Part shown: one piece after another, positions 9,601 through 18,463 of the stretch | How positions within the stretch are numbered: the stretch's first letter is position 1 | How the letters are laid out: every line of letters starts with the position of its first letter | Source of the DNA: JAVMKJ01 sp031732875 | GTDB lineage: Bacteria > Pseudomonadota > Gammaproteobacteria > Competibacterales > Competibacteraceae | Reading direction: 5' to 3' | Assembly: GCA_031732875.1 (NCBI GenBank) | Contig: JAVMKL010000048.1 | Coordinates: 1-41,235, forward strand | Length of the DNA stretch: 41,235 nt | Translations under genes and position numbers: made by a program | The notes under the pieces: generated by a model | Databases searched by the model: none | What the model was told of the DNA's origin: nothing | The model's input: only the letters and a program-made list of their open reading frames with translations

Positions 9601-11155
9601 GCCGGCCAAACAAATCGTAACCTTCGGCATCCCGAAAGTTATCAAACAAGCGGTTGATGATGTCTAGATCATCGGTGAATGCGAATACTCGTTGCCCCAT
9701 TCGGCCTTGGGATAAAGCGCCGGTCGCCGGATCCATCAGTCGACCAAGCAGCATGAGCGTCTGGATGGTGGTTGACAACAGACTGGTTCGCGCCGCCGGG
9801 TCGCCGCGCAGGATGAGTTGATACTCGGCGGCTTCCTCTACCATGTCCTCGGGGCGTGGCTCCACCAGGGTGATGCGATTAAGGTCGATGCCAGTCAGAT
9901 CAGCAAAGAATAGTGGCGCGTCTTCCAGCGTCGCTGACAGACCAACGAAGGTCACCGGGGCATTCAGCGCATGTTGCCAGCGCCGCAGGACGAGGCCGGC
10001 ATGGGCGCCAGTCGTGCCCGTGTAGGTATGTACCTCGTCGAGTAGCATGAGTGGCGGGCGGCGACTGGCGGGCTGGCCAATGCCAAACAACCGGCGCATG
10101 GTTGTATCGGAAAGTCGGCGGTTAAGCATCTCCACTGTACTAAACAGGATGTCCGGGTGCTGCTCTAACAGTCGGTGCCGGGTCAGGATCAATTCACTGG
10201 CCTCCACAGCCACAGCCCGGTTATGACATCGCACCAAGCGCTCGATTCCAGCCTGCCGGTCGGCTTTGGTCCACAGCAACTCATCGCCGGTTTCGGGGCA
10301 AAGCAGGATCGGACATAGCCAGTCGCCGTTGCGCAACGGTTTCCATCCGGCTTGTGTAAGCGACTGGTCAGAAGCGTTATAGGGGACGGCCTGATAGAGC
10401 GCGCCAAGGGTAAAGCCGCGCCGGCCAGCTTTATGAAGGGTACTGGCCACGCGGCGAGCCATACGCAGACATTCACTTAACTGATCGCGTAACAACTCAG
10501 TGCGGGGATAAATGGCCAGCGCTTTGACCCAGGGGCTTCCATCCCCCAATAATTCGGCCAACTGTAGAAAAGCCGGCAGATAGAATGCCAGCGTTTTACC
10601 ACTGCCGGTGCCGGCAGTGACGATCACGCCCCGACGTCCACCAGGCGTCAAGAGCACTCGGCAGGCTTCTTCCTGAAAAACCGCCAGCCCCAGTTCTTGG
10701 CCACCGGGGCAGATCAACGCTTGCCAGATCCCGCGCTGTAGCGGGGAAAGCGGAAAAACTTGTTGTAAACCTTGGAAAACCACACTGGGTTGCCGGCCAC
10801 GACGGTTGGGATCGCGGTCGGGATAACGCCGGGGCCGCAGATCAACTCGGAAATCGGACACTAGGCGGGGGGCCGTCTGCCAAGGACGGTTGGGAAACAG
10901 TTGCCGTAACCGGGCGAACAACCGCACACCCTCGGCGAAGCGGGAACGCAATCCATCATTGCCGATCTCAAACAGCAGGCGCCGGTCGATCAGATCTTCA
11001 ATGAAATCCTCGGGATCCTCGTCTGGAGCGATGTCCTGCGCCAACTGGCTTACATCCTGCCGAGATAGTGCTCCATCTACATAGCCCCAGATCAGCGAGC
11101 GAAACTCGACCTCCTCAATGCGAAACAGTAGTTGATCGAGAATCGCCTCAGCCAT
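6641..11155 (-). CDS. dpdJ: DpdJ, very large DEVH-box superfamily 2 helicase
   Basis: The protein has 1504 residues. Helicase motifs are all visible in the first 620: Walker A TAGTGSGKT at 180-188, DEVH at 373-376, GLSATL at 405-410 and QRKGRAGR at 611-618. The pattern resembles DEAD/DEAH helicases of the Ski2/Hrq1 type. The remaining ~880 residues are a helical region with an acidic linker (DTDDEDESNE near 1130) and no further motif I recognise. In Dpd islands this helicase belongs to the restriction arm, where it probably moves along or opens DNA for the nuclease. It lies six bases after dpdI. The gene is visibly more GC-rich than dpdG, dpdH and dpdI. Confidence 0.85.
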   Translation of the reverse strand: MAEAILDQLLFRIEEVEFRSLIWGYVDGALSRQDVSQLAQDIAPDEDPEDFIEDLIDRRLLFEIGNDGLRSRFAEGVRLFARLRQLFPNRPWQTAPRLVSDFRVDLRPRRYPDRDPNRRGRQPSVVFQGLQQVFPLSPLQRGIWQALICPGGQELGLAVFQEEACRVLLTPGGRRGVIVTAGTGSGKTLAFYLPAFLQLAELLGDGSPWVKALAIYPRTELLRDQLSECLRMARRVASTLHKAGRRGFTLGALYQAVPYNASDQSLTQAGWKPLRNGDWLCPILLCPETGDELLWTKADRQAGIERLVRCHNRAVAVEASELILTRHRLLEQHPDILFSTVEMLNRRLSDTTMRRLFGIGQPASRRPPLMLLDEVHTYTGTTGAHAGLVLRRWQHALNAPVTFVGLSATLEDAPLFFADLTGIDLNRITLVEPRPEDMVEEAAEYQLILRGDPAARTSLLSTTIQTLMLLGRLMDPATGALSQGRMGQRVFAFTDDLDIINRLFDNFRDAEGYDLFGRPHHAPLAELRAAQADPLLPLRQLDGQRWRLCEWLGRPLDARLIVSRTTSQDRGVNRDADVIVASAALEVGFNDPRVGAVVQHKAPRDWASFLQRKGRAGRIRSMRPWTVTVLSDYGRDRLTYQSYEQLFDPSLPPQALPIRNPYLLRMQAAMALLDWLTHNLPTGVSGNAWTHLSGPDGAVRNPAFIKHTIQFLAEVLRVETPEFTALRGHLIAALQLDQVTVDEVLWSPPRSLLLEAIPTLLRRLHRNWQTAFPEPDGSLHDYHTDTPLPEFIPANLFSDLNLPEVTLHLPPPCQGDDPLQETMPLVQAMNQMVPGRVSRRFAYQRGALHHWIAIDPYQETQDLAIDCYSSMREYVETVTDAQGAVPVLRPWTILLDQLRLPQVLPTSNARLDWQSRLAEHGTPILIAPSPRSRWAELVADMSVYLNAYGGYAHVLRYARTASASILLQDGSRTLAEVRFIQDANPVAVGFAISVDGIRLTFRLPPPQILAQATLPPALRAACRTAYYRWRVLSDDQLPASVSMFEREWLHRVYLATAIRVWLAHPHPNLLAAAQTLTDADFQAAFNALFTDQDVIHVPLTPDQPDTDDEDESNELAQPDAPTPPRHGRLTQQLQALLAEPAICSRLYAALEATENPTDATWGLWLRRRLHETLTQASLLACRQLMATRAGADVLLADPLPIGTEEPAVSWITETTVGGAGILESLVAAITAEPRRWFRAVEAALQPSDLELVTQALDRFIELAHTDNEIAAATARVRSAVRHAERTPPMVDLFAQLQIRRLPVGHATGVALNTRLLRHGMTTRDDVLLHELIRWRRDLETQLGMMISLDTFCYLAASDTGYAPRLRNLCQLPNADPNTLMKALNGVLWAQSAELRQRALESYHPFRASFTTDPELARVLLLEDELETISLNTGDWLEHVCAALGHSGHCRLQTGIAHAKALRQAVIRLQAQPIDIDYLQFYAVVERYEATAEAIAVILGIEEQW

Positions 11156-11161
11156 GGATAA

Positions 11162-11908
11162 TCACCGGTAAACAAATGATGAAGATGTAGGTGTAGGTCT
11201 AGGTGAAATAAAGAACGCATGGCTTAATTGACGAATCTCCAACCATTGTCGCACTTCATCGGTGAATAACTGGAGTGCTGCTCCGCCACCGTAAGCTGCT
11301 TTTAGGAACACTAGCACGGAAGCCGGTGTTTCGGTTGTTTCCAAACCTTGCCATGCTGTATGTATGTTGGCAACTACCAACCTTAACTGATCAATATCAC
11401 TCTCGTCTTTGGGAAGTACGGCAGTTAATTGCTTGGCTTTTTCTTGAAGCTGACGAATAATTTTTACTTGTTCCCGCGTAGAAGGCAACTCTTCAAAGAG
11501 TTTCAGCAACTCTTCGTTGAGACTGGGTCGGATGCTCTGGGTATAATTTTCCCAAGCTAATTCTAAACTTTGACAAATTTTTGCCGGATAATCTTTGATC
11601 AGTTTCCAGAATGATTTGGATGACTCAGCGTTAGGCTTAGGCTTAATAGTGTTAGGATCACTGTGGTAGCAAGTAGCGATTGTTTCCAATGTTTGGCGCA
11701 AACCAATCAAGTTGATGTTGATTGAATAGGGAACATTACGGCTACGAAAAATTTTTGCTAGACGAACTAAATTGGTAAACGTCTGGACCGCTTGCTCCAA
11801 CTCGAATGCACGTGAACTGAAGGTTTGCACTTCCTGGGCCAACTGTTTGTTAGCTTCAAGTTGCTCCAAACTTTCCGCTAGCTGGTTGGCACGTTGTAAT
11901 AGTGTCAT
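11162..11908 (-). CDS. dpdI: DpdI, small coiled-coil accessory protein
   Basis: The 248-residue protein opens with heptad-like helices (LLQRANQLAESLEQLEANKQ) and continues with long charged helices, suggesting coiled coil. No catalytic motif is visible. The ATG overlaps the dpdH stop and the gene sits between the ATPase DpdH and the helicase DpdJ, the position of dpdI in described Dpd clusters. The name is therefore from synteny and size. A role as a scaffold or partner of DpdH/DpdJ is an inference. Base composition is AT-rich, like dpdH and dpdG. Confidence 0.65.
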   Translation of the reverse strand: MTLLQRANQLAESLEQLEANKQLAQEVQTFSSRAFELEQAVQTFTNLVRLAKIFRSRNVPYSININLIGLRQTLETIATCYHSDPNTIKPKPNAESSKSFWKLIKDYPAKICQSLELAWENYTQSIRPSLNEELLKLFEELPSTREQVKIIRQLQEKAKQLTAVLPKDESDIDQLRLVVANIHTAWQGLETTETPASVLVFLKAAYGGGAALQLFTDEVRQWLEIRQLSHAFFISPRPTPTSSSFVYR

Positions 11909-14900
11909 TGAAGTTCCTCAAGTAGGGTCTGCAGAGTTAAAAAAGCGGCATCAATCCGTTTTTTTACATCATCCAGCGGTTTTATCGTTGCACTGTATTC
12001 GACTTGTCGATTTGCAAGTCCCTGCTCTCCAAATTTCAAAATATTTTGAACTTTGCCAATAAATGTATCGACCACATCCATTTGATCCTTCCGAGTCAAA
12101 GCCAGTTTTTGTAATGGTTTATTGCCTTCAATTGGCCCATCAAATGTATTGTTTTTGACAAGTTGTTGTGGATTAGCTTTGCGAAATTTATCCTGTAGGC
12201 TATCAAATTCATTAATATCCCAACCTGAAATAGCAACCCTATTCATAGCATTGCGAACTCGGATGATAGCCTGGACAAAGTCCTTAGGGGATTCATCAAC
12301 TCCAATATGAGTAATCAATCCAGATTGCCATACCTTTCTTTCGTTAACTTCGTTTATAACCGCCTTGTCGATGCTGTTTTTAATGCGGTTATACACATCG
12401 GAAATGACCTTATAAGGAGCAACTAAATCTGTTGGTGGCGATTGCATTAACTGCCACTTGTTTTTTTGCAAATTTTCCAATGATTTTAAAATCAGCTCAG
12501 AGTAAATAAAACGTCCTTTCTGACCTCCTTTCTTTCCAGAATAGATGGCTTGGACCAATTTTTGTAATACTTTATGATGCCTTGAGAGAAAAGTAATAAC
12601 TGCATCCATGTCATTACTTCTCATTGAAGGGGTTGGCAAAGATTCTGGAGACATAATGGAATCAATTGATATCTCTGACTTAGCACTGGTCAGGCTCCTA
12701 GCAATCGCCAGTAGTTCCACTATAGCTTTGCCTGGATCCCATTCACTCGTAACTTTTGGCAAAGCCATTATCTGTTGTTCTATTTCTTCTGCCCATTCTT
12801 GTAGGCATTCAAGAGCGTTTACAAGGGCGATATCGCCATCAGGGAAATTCCAATGTCCTAGATTTCGGAACTGCAATAAACCTCCTAGAGCAATGGCCGA
12901 TTTTGTAAAATTACTGGTTTGATTTTCTTTGGGCAACTGAATAGAAACGGATGGCTCATTAGGAGTAGTTAGTTGGCCTCTAAAACGAAAACTAAGTGGT
13001 ACGAAAGCTTTTGCACCAGTTCTGCCAGCTATGGAAGATCGGTCAATACTTAGGCTATCCCAATCTATGTAATCCCACAGTGTGTCGAAGAGAACTTGAC
13101 GTAATTTGGTAGCCAAGCTTTCCTGCATTTTGTGTCCTTGTGCCCAACGGTCTAGTTCATTTAATTCAGGAATAGTGGGCTGAGTTGGTTGGGTCCGCGT
13201 AATTATTGGAGATTCTTCAGGTCTAGGTATAAGTGTAGGTGTAGGCTCTAAAATAAAATTACTCAAAACAGGCAAAGAAAACGCTTCATGGATAATCGGA
13301 TTTAAGTTAACAATTTGCCCTTTTCCATGCCAAAGCTCCAGCAAAGTTAGTCTTCGAAGGTGATTAGCTGGATCAAGAGTTTCCAGTTTTTGCCGGTCAA
13401 CCATATCTAGCTTTGTTTGACCAATTAGGAGCTTTTCTGTTGGGAACTGGCCGATAGCTAGCGAATCGGCATGACCATGCAGGGTTTGACGAAGAACTCC
13501 TGTTAGGAAAGTACGGGGGAGGAGGCGTTGTGTAATATTAGCATCAACCCGTCGAGCCATCTGCCATAATGACTCGATATTAAATGGGTATAATCCATAA
13601 CTTTCAGTTGCACCAAAACCCTGATGACAAATACTTTGATGCTGGCATTCTGAACATGCATTTGGAGGTGTTGTATTCTCACCAAACTGCAATTTTTGAT
13701 GCCATGTTTTTAGTCTTTCTGTACCGATACGGACGGCATTTAAGTAGCGACCAGCAAATTTAGCCAATCCCTCTTGACCGATTACCTTAGCCGGACGATC
13801 CATTTCAATACGGAACGTCAAGCGAGTACTTACTGTATCATCTAGTTTTTTATAATAACCAGTAGTAACCGCCGCTGCCCAACGAAGTTCGCAAAGCCGT
13901 TCATTGCCTTGTCGACCGGGAATTGTCAATGCCTGCAACAAAGTATTGTCAATACCTTGCAATAGCGCGAGGTCTTCAACTAACAGGATTAGTCGTTTGC
14001 CCTGCGTGTAAAGATGCTTTCGCAGGTCTGTCATCATATTAATCAATTGTTGCGGTGTTAGACTCAGTGTCCGAGTCAGTGCCTCATCTAAATTACGGTT
14101 AATAATTTCGAGTGCTAAATCAAACGCTAAAGTCCCCGGACCATCACCAATAAGATTGAGTACTTCCTGAGTAGGAAATGCAGCACTGGCATAATCACGA
14201 CCGCCCAATGAGATATCACTAGCGCTGAACTCCCGACGATTTTCTGCTCTCAGATTGGTTGAGCGATTACTAAAAATATGGCTGATTAAATCATTGATCA
14301 GTAGATGATTGGTTGTGAAATACGACTTACGCAGATAAGGGTCATTAAAAAGATGAGGAAGATTATTAATTAAATACTCTTCCATTCCATCTGTTTCTTG
14401 ATTTTTTATTAGTTTGTCCTGACTAATAGCCAGCGCAATAGAACTTAATAAATAATGGATCTTTCCTTGATCATTAAGCGTAACTGGATCCGACTTTTTA
14501 AGTTGTTGGCGATAAGGATCGGCTAAATTAGATGGGAGCAACCCCACAATACTTTCAATAATGGTTCGTAAACTAGTGCGCGCCTTAGGAATAGCAAATA
14601 TATAAGTGTCCTCCTGTTGAGGAATATTGAGGTTTATCCATTTAATAAAGTGTGATTTGCCGGAACCAGATTCGCCTAGCACCATAGTTTGTACATAATC
14701 ACCACGATTTGAGTCTAGAAAATACTGATGCAAAAAATCGTAAGCACTGATAGATGTTAGCGCGATTGTCCGATCCGCACTTTCGGAGAAAAGTAATGGA
14801 TAGTCAGTATGTATGGCAAGAAAAATTTCCTCTGCAACTGCCTCCGCATCGGGATTGATAACTTCGTGGACTCTTTCTGGGTTCCAACACAAATAGTTTT

Positions 14901-14910
14901 TAAAAGTCAT
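11905..14910 (-). CDS. dpdH: DpdH, P-loop ATPase
   Basis: The protein has 1001 residues. A Walker A motif, GESGSGKS, is at 79-86, preceded by the strand TMVL. A probable Walker B, RLILLVEDLALL, is at 306-317. A small Cys cluster (C419, C422, C428: CSECQHQSIC) may bind a metal. The C-terminal half is helical. This fits the large ATPase DpdH of the restriction arm, which probably uses ATP to remodel or load the complex on DNA. Stop and start codons overlap with dpdI and dpdG, so it is one transcript. The gene is among the most AT-rich in the window. Confidence 0.8.
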   Translation of the reverse strand: MTFKNYLCWNPERVHEVINPDAEAVAEEIFLAIHTDYPLLFSESADRTIALTSISAYDFLHQYFLDSNRGDYVQTMVLGESGSGKSHFIKWINLNIPQQEDTYIFAIPKARTSLRTIIESIVGLLPSNLADPYRQQLKKSDPVTLNDQGKIHYLLSSIALAISQDKLIKNQETDGMEEYLINNLPHLFNDPYLRKSYFTTNHLLINDLISHIFSNRSTNLRAENRREFSASDISLGGRDYASAAFPTQEVLNLIGDGPGTLAFDLALEIINRNLDEALTRTLSLTPQQLINMMTDLRKHLYTQGKRLILLVEDLALLQGIDNTLLQALTIPGRQGNERLCELRWAAAVTTGYYKKLDDTVSTRLTFRIEMDRPAKVIGQEGLAKFAGRYLNAVRIGTERLKTWHQKLQFGENTTPPNACSECQHQSICHQGFGATESYGLYPFNIESLWQMARRVDANITQRLLPRTFLTGVLRQTLHGHADSLAIGQFPTEKLLIGQTKLDMVDRQKLETLDPANHLRRLTLLELWHGKGQIVNLNPIIHEAFSLPVLSNFILEPTPTLIPRPEESPIITRTQPTQPTIPELNELDRWAQGHKMQESLATKLRQVLFDTLWDYIDWDSLSIDRSSIAGRTGAKAFVPLSFRFRGQLTTPNEPSVSIQLPKENQTSNFTKSAIALGGLLQFRNLGHWNFPDGDIALVNALECLQEWAEEIEQQIMALPKVTSEWDPGKAIVELLAIARSLTSAKSEISIDSIMSPESLPTPSMRSNDMDAVITFLSRHHKVLQKLVQAIYSGKKGGQKGRFIYSELILKSLENLQKNKWQLMQSPPTDLVAPYKVISDVYNRIKNSIDKAVINEVNERKVWQSGLITHIGVDESPKDFVQAIIRVRNAMNRVAISGWDINEFDSLQDKFRKANPQQLVKNNTFDGPIEGNKPLQKLALTRKDQMDVVDTFIGKVQNILKFGEQGLANRQVEYSATIKPLDDVKKRIDAAFLTLQTLLEELQ

Positions 14911-15869
14911 ACTTGTTTCTCCACAAAGTAAGCAATATGGCTAACACGGCTGGTTTCACGTCCATAATCGAGTAGGTACATGTTCGCATCTGAAAAGGTT
15001 TGCAGGTTAATAACTCCTCGTTGCGCGAGTCGCCGCAAGGCCAGACTGCTAGTACGTGAAAAAGTCTGAGCCTGACGCGCTAATTCCAAGCGAGCCTGTT
15101 TCTCCAAAGACTCGCGAATGACACCACCTTCCAGAACTGGCAGTAGTGATGCCCATGCTTGGATAAAATTACTTACGCTCAATTGCGATTTATCACCAAA
15201 AATAGTCGGCAAGTGTCGAGCGATAGCAACAGTTGGATCGGGCAATACATAAGCAGTGGCCTTAATTGCATCTTGGTCTGCAATTTGCGACTCGTCTTCA
15301 TCTATATCAGCATCTTCACTGGGTTCAATAGCCGTAAAACCGAGTTTGACTGCATACCCAAGGAACCGTGCCCAATACACCAAGTTTTGGAAACTAGATT
15401 TATTTGTTAGCTCAAAAGATTCTGATTGCTCACCCATATCGGTTTCTACCATGAATCGAACATTTTTATCCCACATTAATGGTTTTAGAGGATCCTGCAT
15501 CAAGAACCAAGTCAAAGCTTCGGGAAAACGACCCCGATTCCATGACGGATCACTGAGCTCTTGCAATAATCGTTGTTCCATCAAGCGAATGAATCCTAAT
15601 TCATTTAGGTTCTGGACATCTGAAGCTAGTTGCAGACGTTTTTCGCCAGTTTCGTTTGCTATCTCCTCCACAACAAGGTTGAGTCGCATTGCTTCATTTA
15701 ACACCTCTGAGAGTATATTAGTTTTCTTGCCCTTCGTGAGCGATGGTGGATTCATCAATCCTGCTAGATTTTCACGTGTTATTCCTTTGCCTTTGGGTTG
15801 ACTGGCGAGTTGCTTTAAAAGAAGATATAAACGATTAGGTACTGCAGGCCAATTCGTAATCACGCTCAT
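14907..15869 (-). CDS. dpdG: DpdG, accessory restriction protein, winged-helix-like
   Basis: This 320-residue protein overlaps dpdF upstream and dpdH downstream by four bases each. The N-terminal ~80 residues (YLLLKQLASQPKGKGITREN, then NILSEVLNEAMRLNLVVEE) read like a winged-helix fold, and the C-terminus has a similar pattern (TSSLALRRLAQRGVINL). Both could contact DNA or other subunits. No enzymatic motif is seen. An acidic patch (SEDADIDEDES) lies near residue 190. The name follows gene order between the RecQ-like DpdF and the ATPase DpdH. Confidence 0.7.
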   Translation of the reverse strand: MSVITNWPAVPNRLYLLLKQLASQPKGKGITRENLAGLMNPPSLTKGKKTNILSEVLNEAMRLNLVVEEIANETGEKRLQLASDVQNLNELGFIRLMEQRLLQELSDPSWNRGRFPEALTWFLMQDPLKPLMWDKNVRFMVETDMGEQSESFELTNKSSFQNLVYWARFLGYAVKLGFTAIEPSEDADIDEDESQIADQDAIKATAYVLPDPTVAIARHLPTIFGDKSQLSVSNFIQAWASLLPVLEGGVIRESLEKQARLELARQAQTFSRTSSLALRRLAQRGVINLQTFSDANMYLLDYGRETSRVSHIAYFVEKQV

Positions 15870-18463
15870 GAAAGCACCCTGTGAATGAAATCATCCAGAG
15901 AAAAACCGGGAACAGCGTACACATCGCGCAGACGGCGTTGTGGCATTAAAGGATCTGGTTGATTTTCCGGTACCAGAATCAGTCGCTCTTGACCTAATGG
16001 ACGCGGTTCCAGCATTGTCGGTTGCAATACGCTGTTTTCCCCGATTATCAAAAATTCAGGGCCGCGTGGCATATCAATGTTCATTATTGGCAACTGGAGC
16101 GTCTCTTCAAGCTCAGTCATAAATATCCTGCGACAAACCAGTTTTTCGCGTTGCTCGGATGAGATTAAGGCGAGTCCGCCACCAATTCCGATCAAACGCA
16201 GCAACCCTAAGTTAATCAATTGTTCAATAGCTTCACGTAAACGACGTTGTTGTTTCCGACCAGTCAATTCATCTAACTGATAAAAGATCAGTGCTAGGTT
16301 CCTGCGGTCAAATAATCCATTGGCAGGTGAACACAATCCCACGTTTTGCCACTGTGGCAAGGGCAATGGCCGGGAAATTTGAGTAGCGGTACGCTCTTCC
16401 TGATGTGCCCGACACCACGGGCAGCCGGGGCACACCGCCGCTGGATAAAAGCTTTGGCCTGATATCTTCAGGGTGTAGAGATCGACCACTGTGTGCGCCA
16501 TGCAGGTTCGTCCTCGAATGACGCTCAACAAATGCTGTAAACTAACTCGATTATGGCGATAAATAGCTTGCCGTAGGGGTTCAATGATTTGTTGCCATCG
16601 TTCTAGTTCATAGTGGCTATCGTCCAGTAGGTGTACCCGTTGAAACATCCCCATTAAATTATCAACGGTATATTCGGCAGTGATCTCACCGGTAGAAGCG
16701 GTTCCCAAAAGTTGAATCAAGCCCGCCCGCGCCATCAGAGCGAGAGTACGAGCATTCCAGTCTGAGTTGCGAATACCTAACATGTTGATATCTTCTGGCG
16801 TCATGCTCGGCGGAGTGTCAAGATTGACAATGCGTTCGTGCAGATCACAGCCCGGCACGGCGTGATCGAATAATGACCGCCAACGTGTTAATCCCCGCTG
16901 GACTGAAATGATGGTTTTCTGGTTGAGCGAACTGGCAATTGGAAAATCATCATCGGCAGGTAGTAGCAGCGAAAGACTGGCGCAGCCATCGCGGCCACTG
17001 CGCCCAACTTCCTGGTAGAAACGATCCAATGTTTCGGGAATGCAGGCATGAATTACCGTGCGCACAGGGGCGTAGTCCACGCCCATGCCAAAGGCGGCGG
17101 TAGCTACCACCAAATCAACCGCGCCACTACGCCAGGCGGTTAGGATTTGTTCGCGCTCTTCGGCGCTGGTGTTACCCGTCACGACTCGCAGAGCGCAGTA
17201 ACCGAACGCTCGCAACCGATAGCCCCAGTCAACCGCATCCGCCACCATAGTGGTGTAAAGAATGGCCGGACGAGGCAAATGCGCCAAGGCTTCCAGGCAA
17301 TGTTGCTGACGAGTCGTCACGTCGGTGAATGGGGCAACCCAGAACTCGATTTCCGGGCGCAATCGGAGCGCACCCACCGAAAAAAACGGTGTCTTTGCAT
17401 TCGCAAACAGTTGCCGTAGTGCCTGGACTGCAATCGGCGTGAGTGTGGCCGAAAGCAGCAGTGTCCGAAAGCGTTGCGCAGATGGACTACGGGCCATCAG
17501 TTCGGCCCATAGCCCCCCCAGCAACTGAAATTCCGTGCGGAAATCGGTGCCCCACCCGTCTACCAAGTGAGCCTCATCGACCACCAGTGCGCGCAAACGG
17601 CCCACACTGGCAGCTTTTAACAGCGCAGATCGCAAAGAACCACAGGCCGCTTCTGGCGCGACAAAACATAGCCCTTGCTGACCCACGGTGATTGCTTCAC
17701 GAATCTGAAGTTTGCGGGCGTCGTCACCCACATAGGCCAATGGCTGATCCGGTAGGCGATCCTCTCGCAACGGCAACTTCCGGGCGGATTGCTCGTGGTC
17801 GATGGCCAAGGTGATGGTTGGGACGATCATCAGAGTCACGCCCGGTCCCTGACTCTCGGAAAAGCCAACACGATCCACCAACTGAAAGAGCAAGCTCTTC
17901 CCTTCGCCGGTGGGCAGTGTTGCCAGGATCGTTGCGCCAGGAGGTGCAGTCAGTAGTGTTCTTGCGGCACGACATTGACCAGCGCTCAGGTAGGCCTCCT
18001 TGCCCACCAGATGTAGAAAACCATCTGTCAAAGGTCGCTTGCTCGTAGCGGGCGAGAATGGTTTGGCTACTGGCTTAGCCATCGCAGCGGTCCGATCCAC
18101 CGCCTGTTGTTTACTGCCAGGCAACCAATCTGGTCGCCACCCCGTGGAACGTACATGCCAACTAGGAGATTGTCGTTGCGCGTTCAGGCCCACCCGGCGC
18201 CAATCCGTCTCGTTAGGCCAACCGCCGCCAATCGGAACTCGCAATGTGGCATCATCTTCACTTTGGCGACGCCCGTTTTCATAACCCAATGCATGACGGA
18301 TCAGTACCGCTAGATCAAGTGGCGAGCGACTACCCGGCTTCGCTAACGCCATACGCAATCGTTCAAACGCCGGTTCGTCAAAAGCCATTGCCGACGCGGC
18401 CGTTTTTTGATCAAAAATGGCTTGTAATCCGGCAAAACTGTCGAGGAACGAGGGTTCACTCAT
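15866..18463 (-). CDS. dpdF: DpdF, RecQ-like helicase
   Basis: The 865-residue superfamily 2 helicase has RecQ-like motifs: Walker A ATLPTGEGKS at 181-190, DEAH with following LVDGWGTDFR at 296-309, LLLSATLTP at 336-343 and QEVGRSGRDG at 484-493. A Cys-rich segment around 653-684 (TCMAH, then CPGCPWC) matches the place of the RecQ zinc-binding domain. An N-terminal extension of about 150 residues precedes the helicase core. In Dpd clusters DpdF belongs to the restriction side. Its ATG overlaps the dpdE stop. Confidence 0.85.
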   Translation of the reverse strand: MSEPSFLDSFAGLQAIFDQKTAASAMAFDEPAFERLRMALAKPGSRSPLDLAVLIRHALGYENGRRQSEDDATLRVPIGGGWPNETDWRRVGLNAQRQSPSWHVRSTGWRPDWLPGSKQQAVDRTAAMAKPVAKPFSPATSKRPLTDGFLHLVGKEAYLSAGQCRAARTLLTAPPGATILATLPTGEGKSLLFQLVDRVGFSESQGPGVTLMIVPTITLAIDHEQSARKLPLREDRLPDQPLAYVGDDARKLQIREAITVGQQGLCFVAPEAACGSLRSALLKAASVGRLRALVVDEAHLVDGWGTDFRTEFQLLGGLWAELMARSPSAQRFRTLLLSATLTPIAVQALRQLFANAKTPFFSVGALRLRPEIEFWVAPFTDVTTRQQHCLEALAHLPRPAILYTTMVADAVDWGYRLRAFGYCALRVVTGNTSAEEREQILTAWRSGAVDLVVATAAFGMGVDYAPVRTVIHACIPETLDRFYQEVGRSGRDGCASLSLLLPADDDFPIASSLNQKTIISVQRGLTRWRSLFDHAVPGCDLHERIVNLDTPPSMTPEDINMLGIRNSDWNARTLALMARAGLIQLLGTASTGEITAEYTVDNLMGMFQRVHLLDDSHYELERWQQIIEPLRQAIYRHNRVSLQHLLSVIRGRTCMAHTVVDLYTLKISGQSFYPAAVCPGCPWCRAHQEERTATQISRPLPLPQWQNVGLCSPANGLFDRRNLALIFYQLDELTGRKQQRRLREAIEQLINLGLLRLIGIGGGLALISSEQREKLVCRRIFMTELEETLQLPIMNIDMPRGPEFLIIGENSVLQPTMLEPRPLGQERLILVPENQPDPLMPQRRLRDVYAVPGFSLDDFIHRVLS

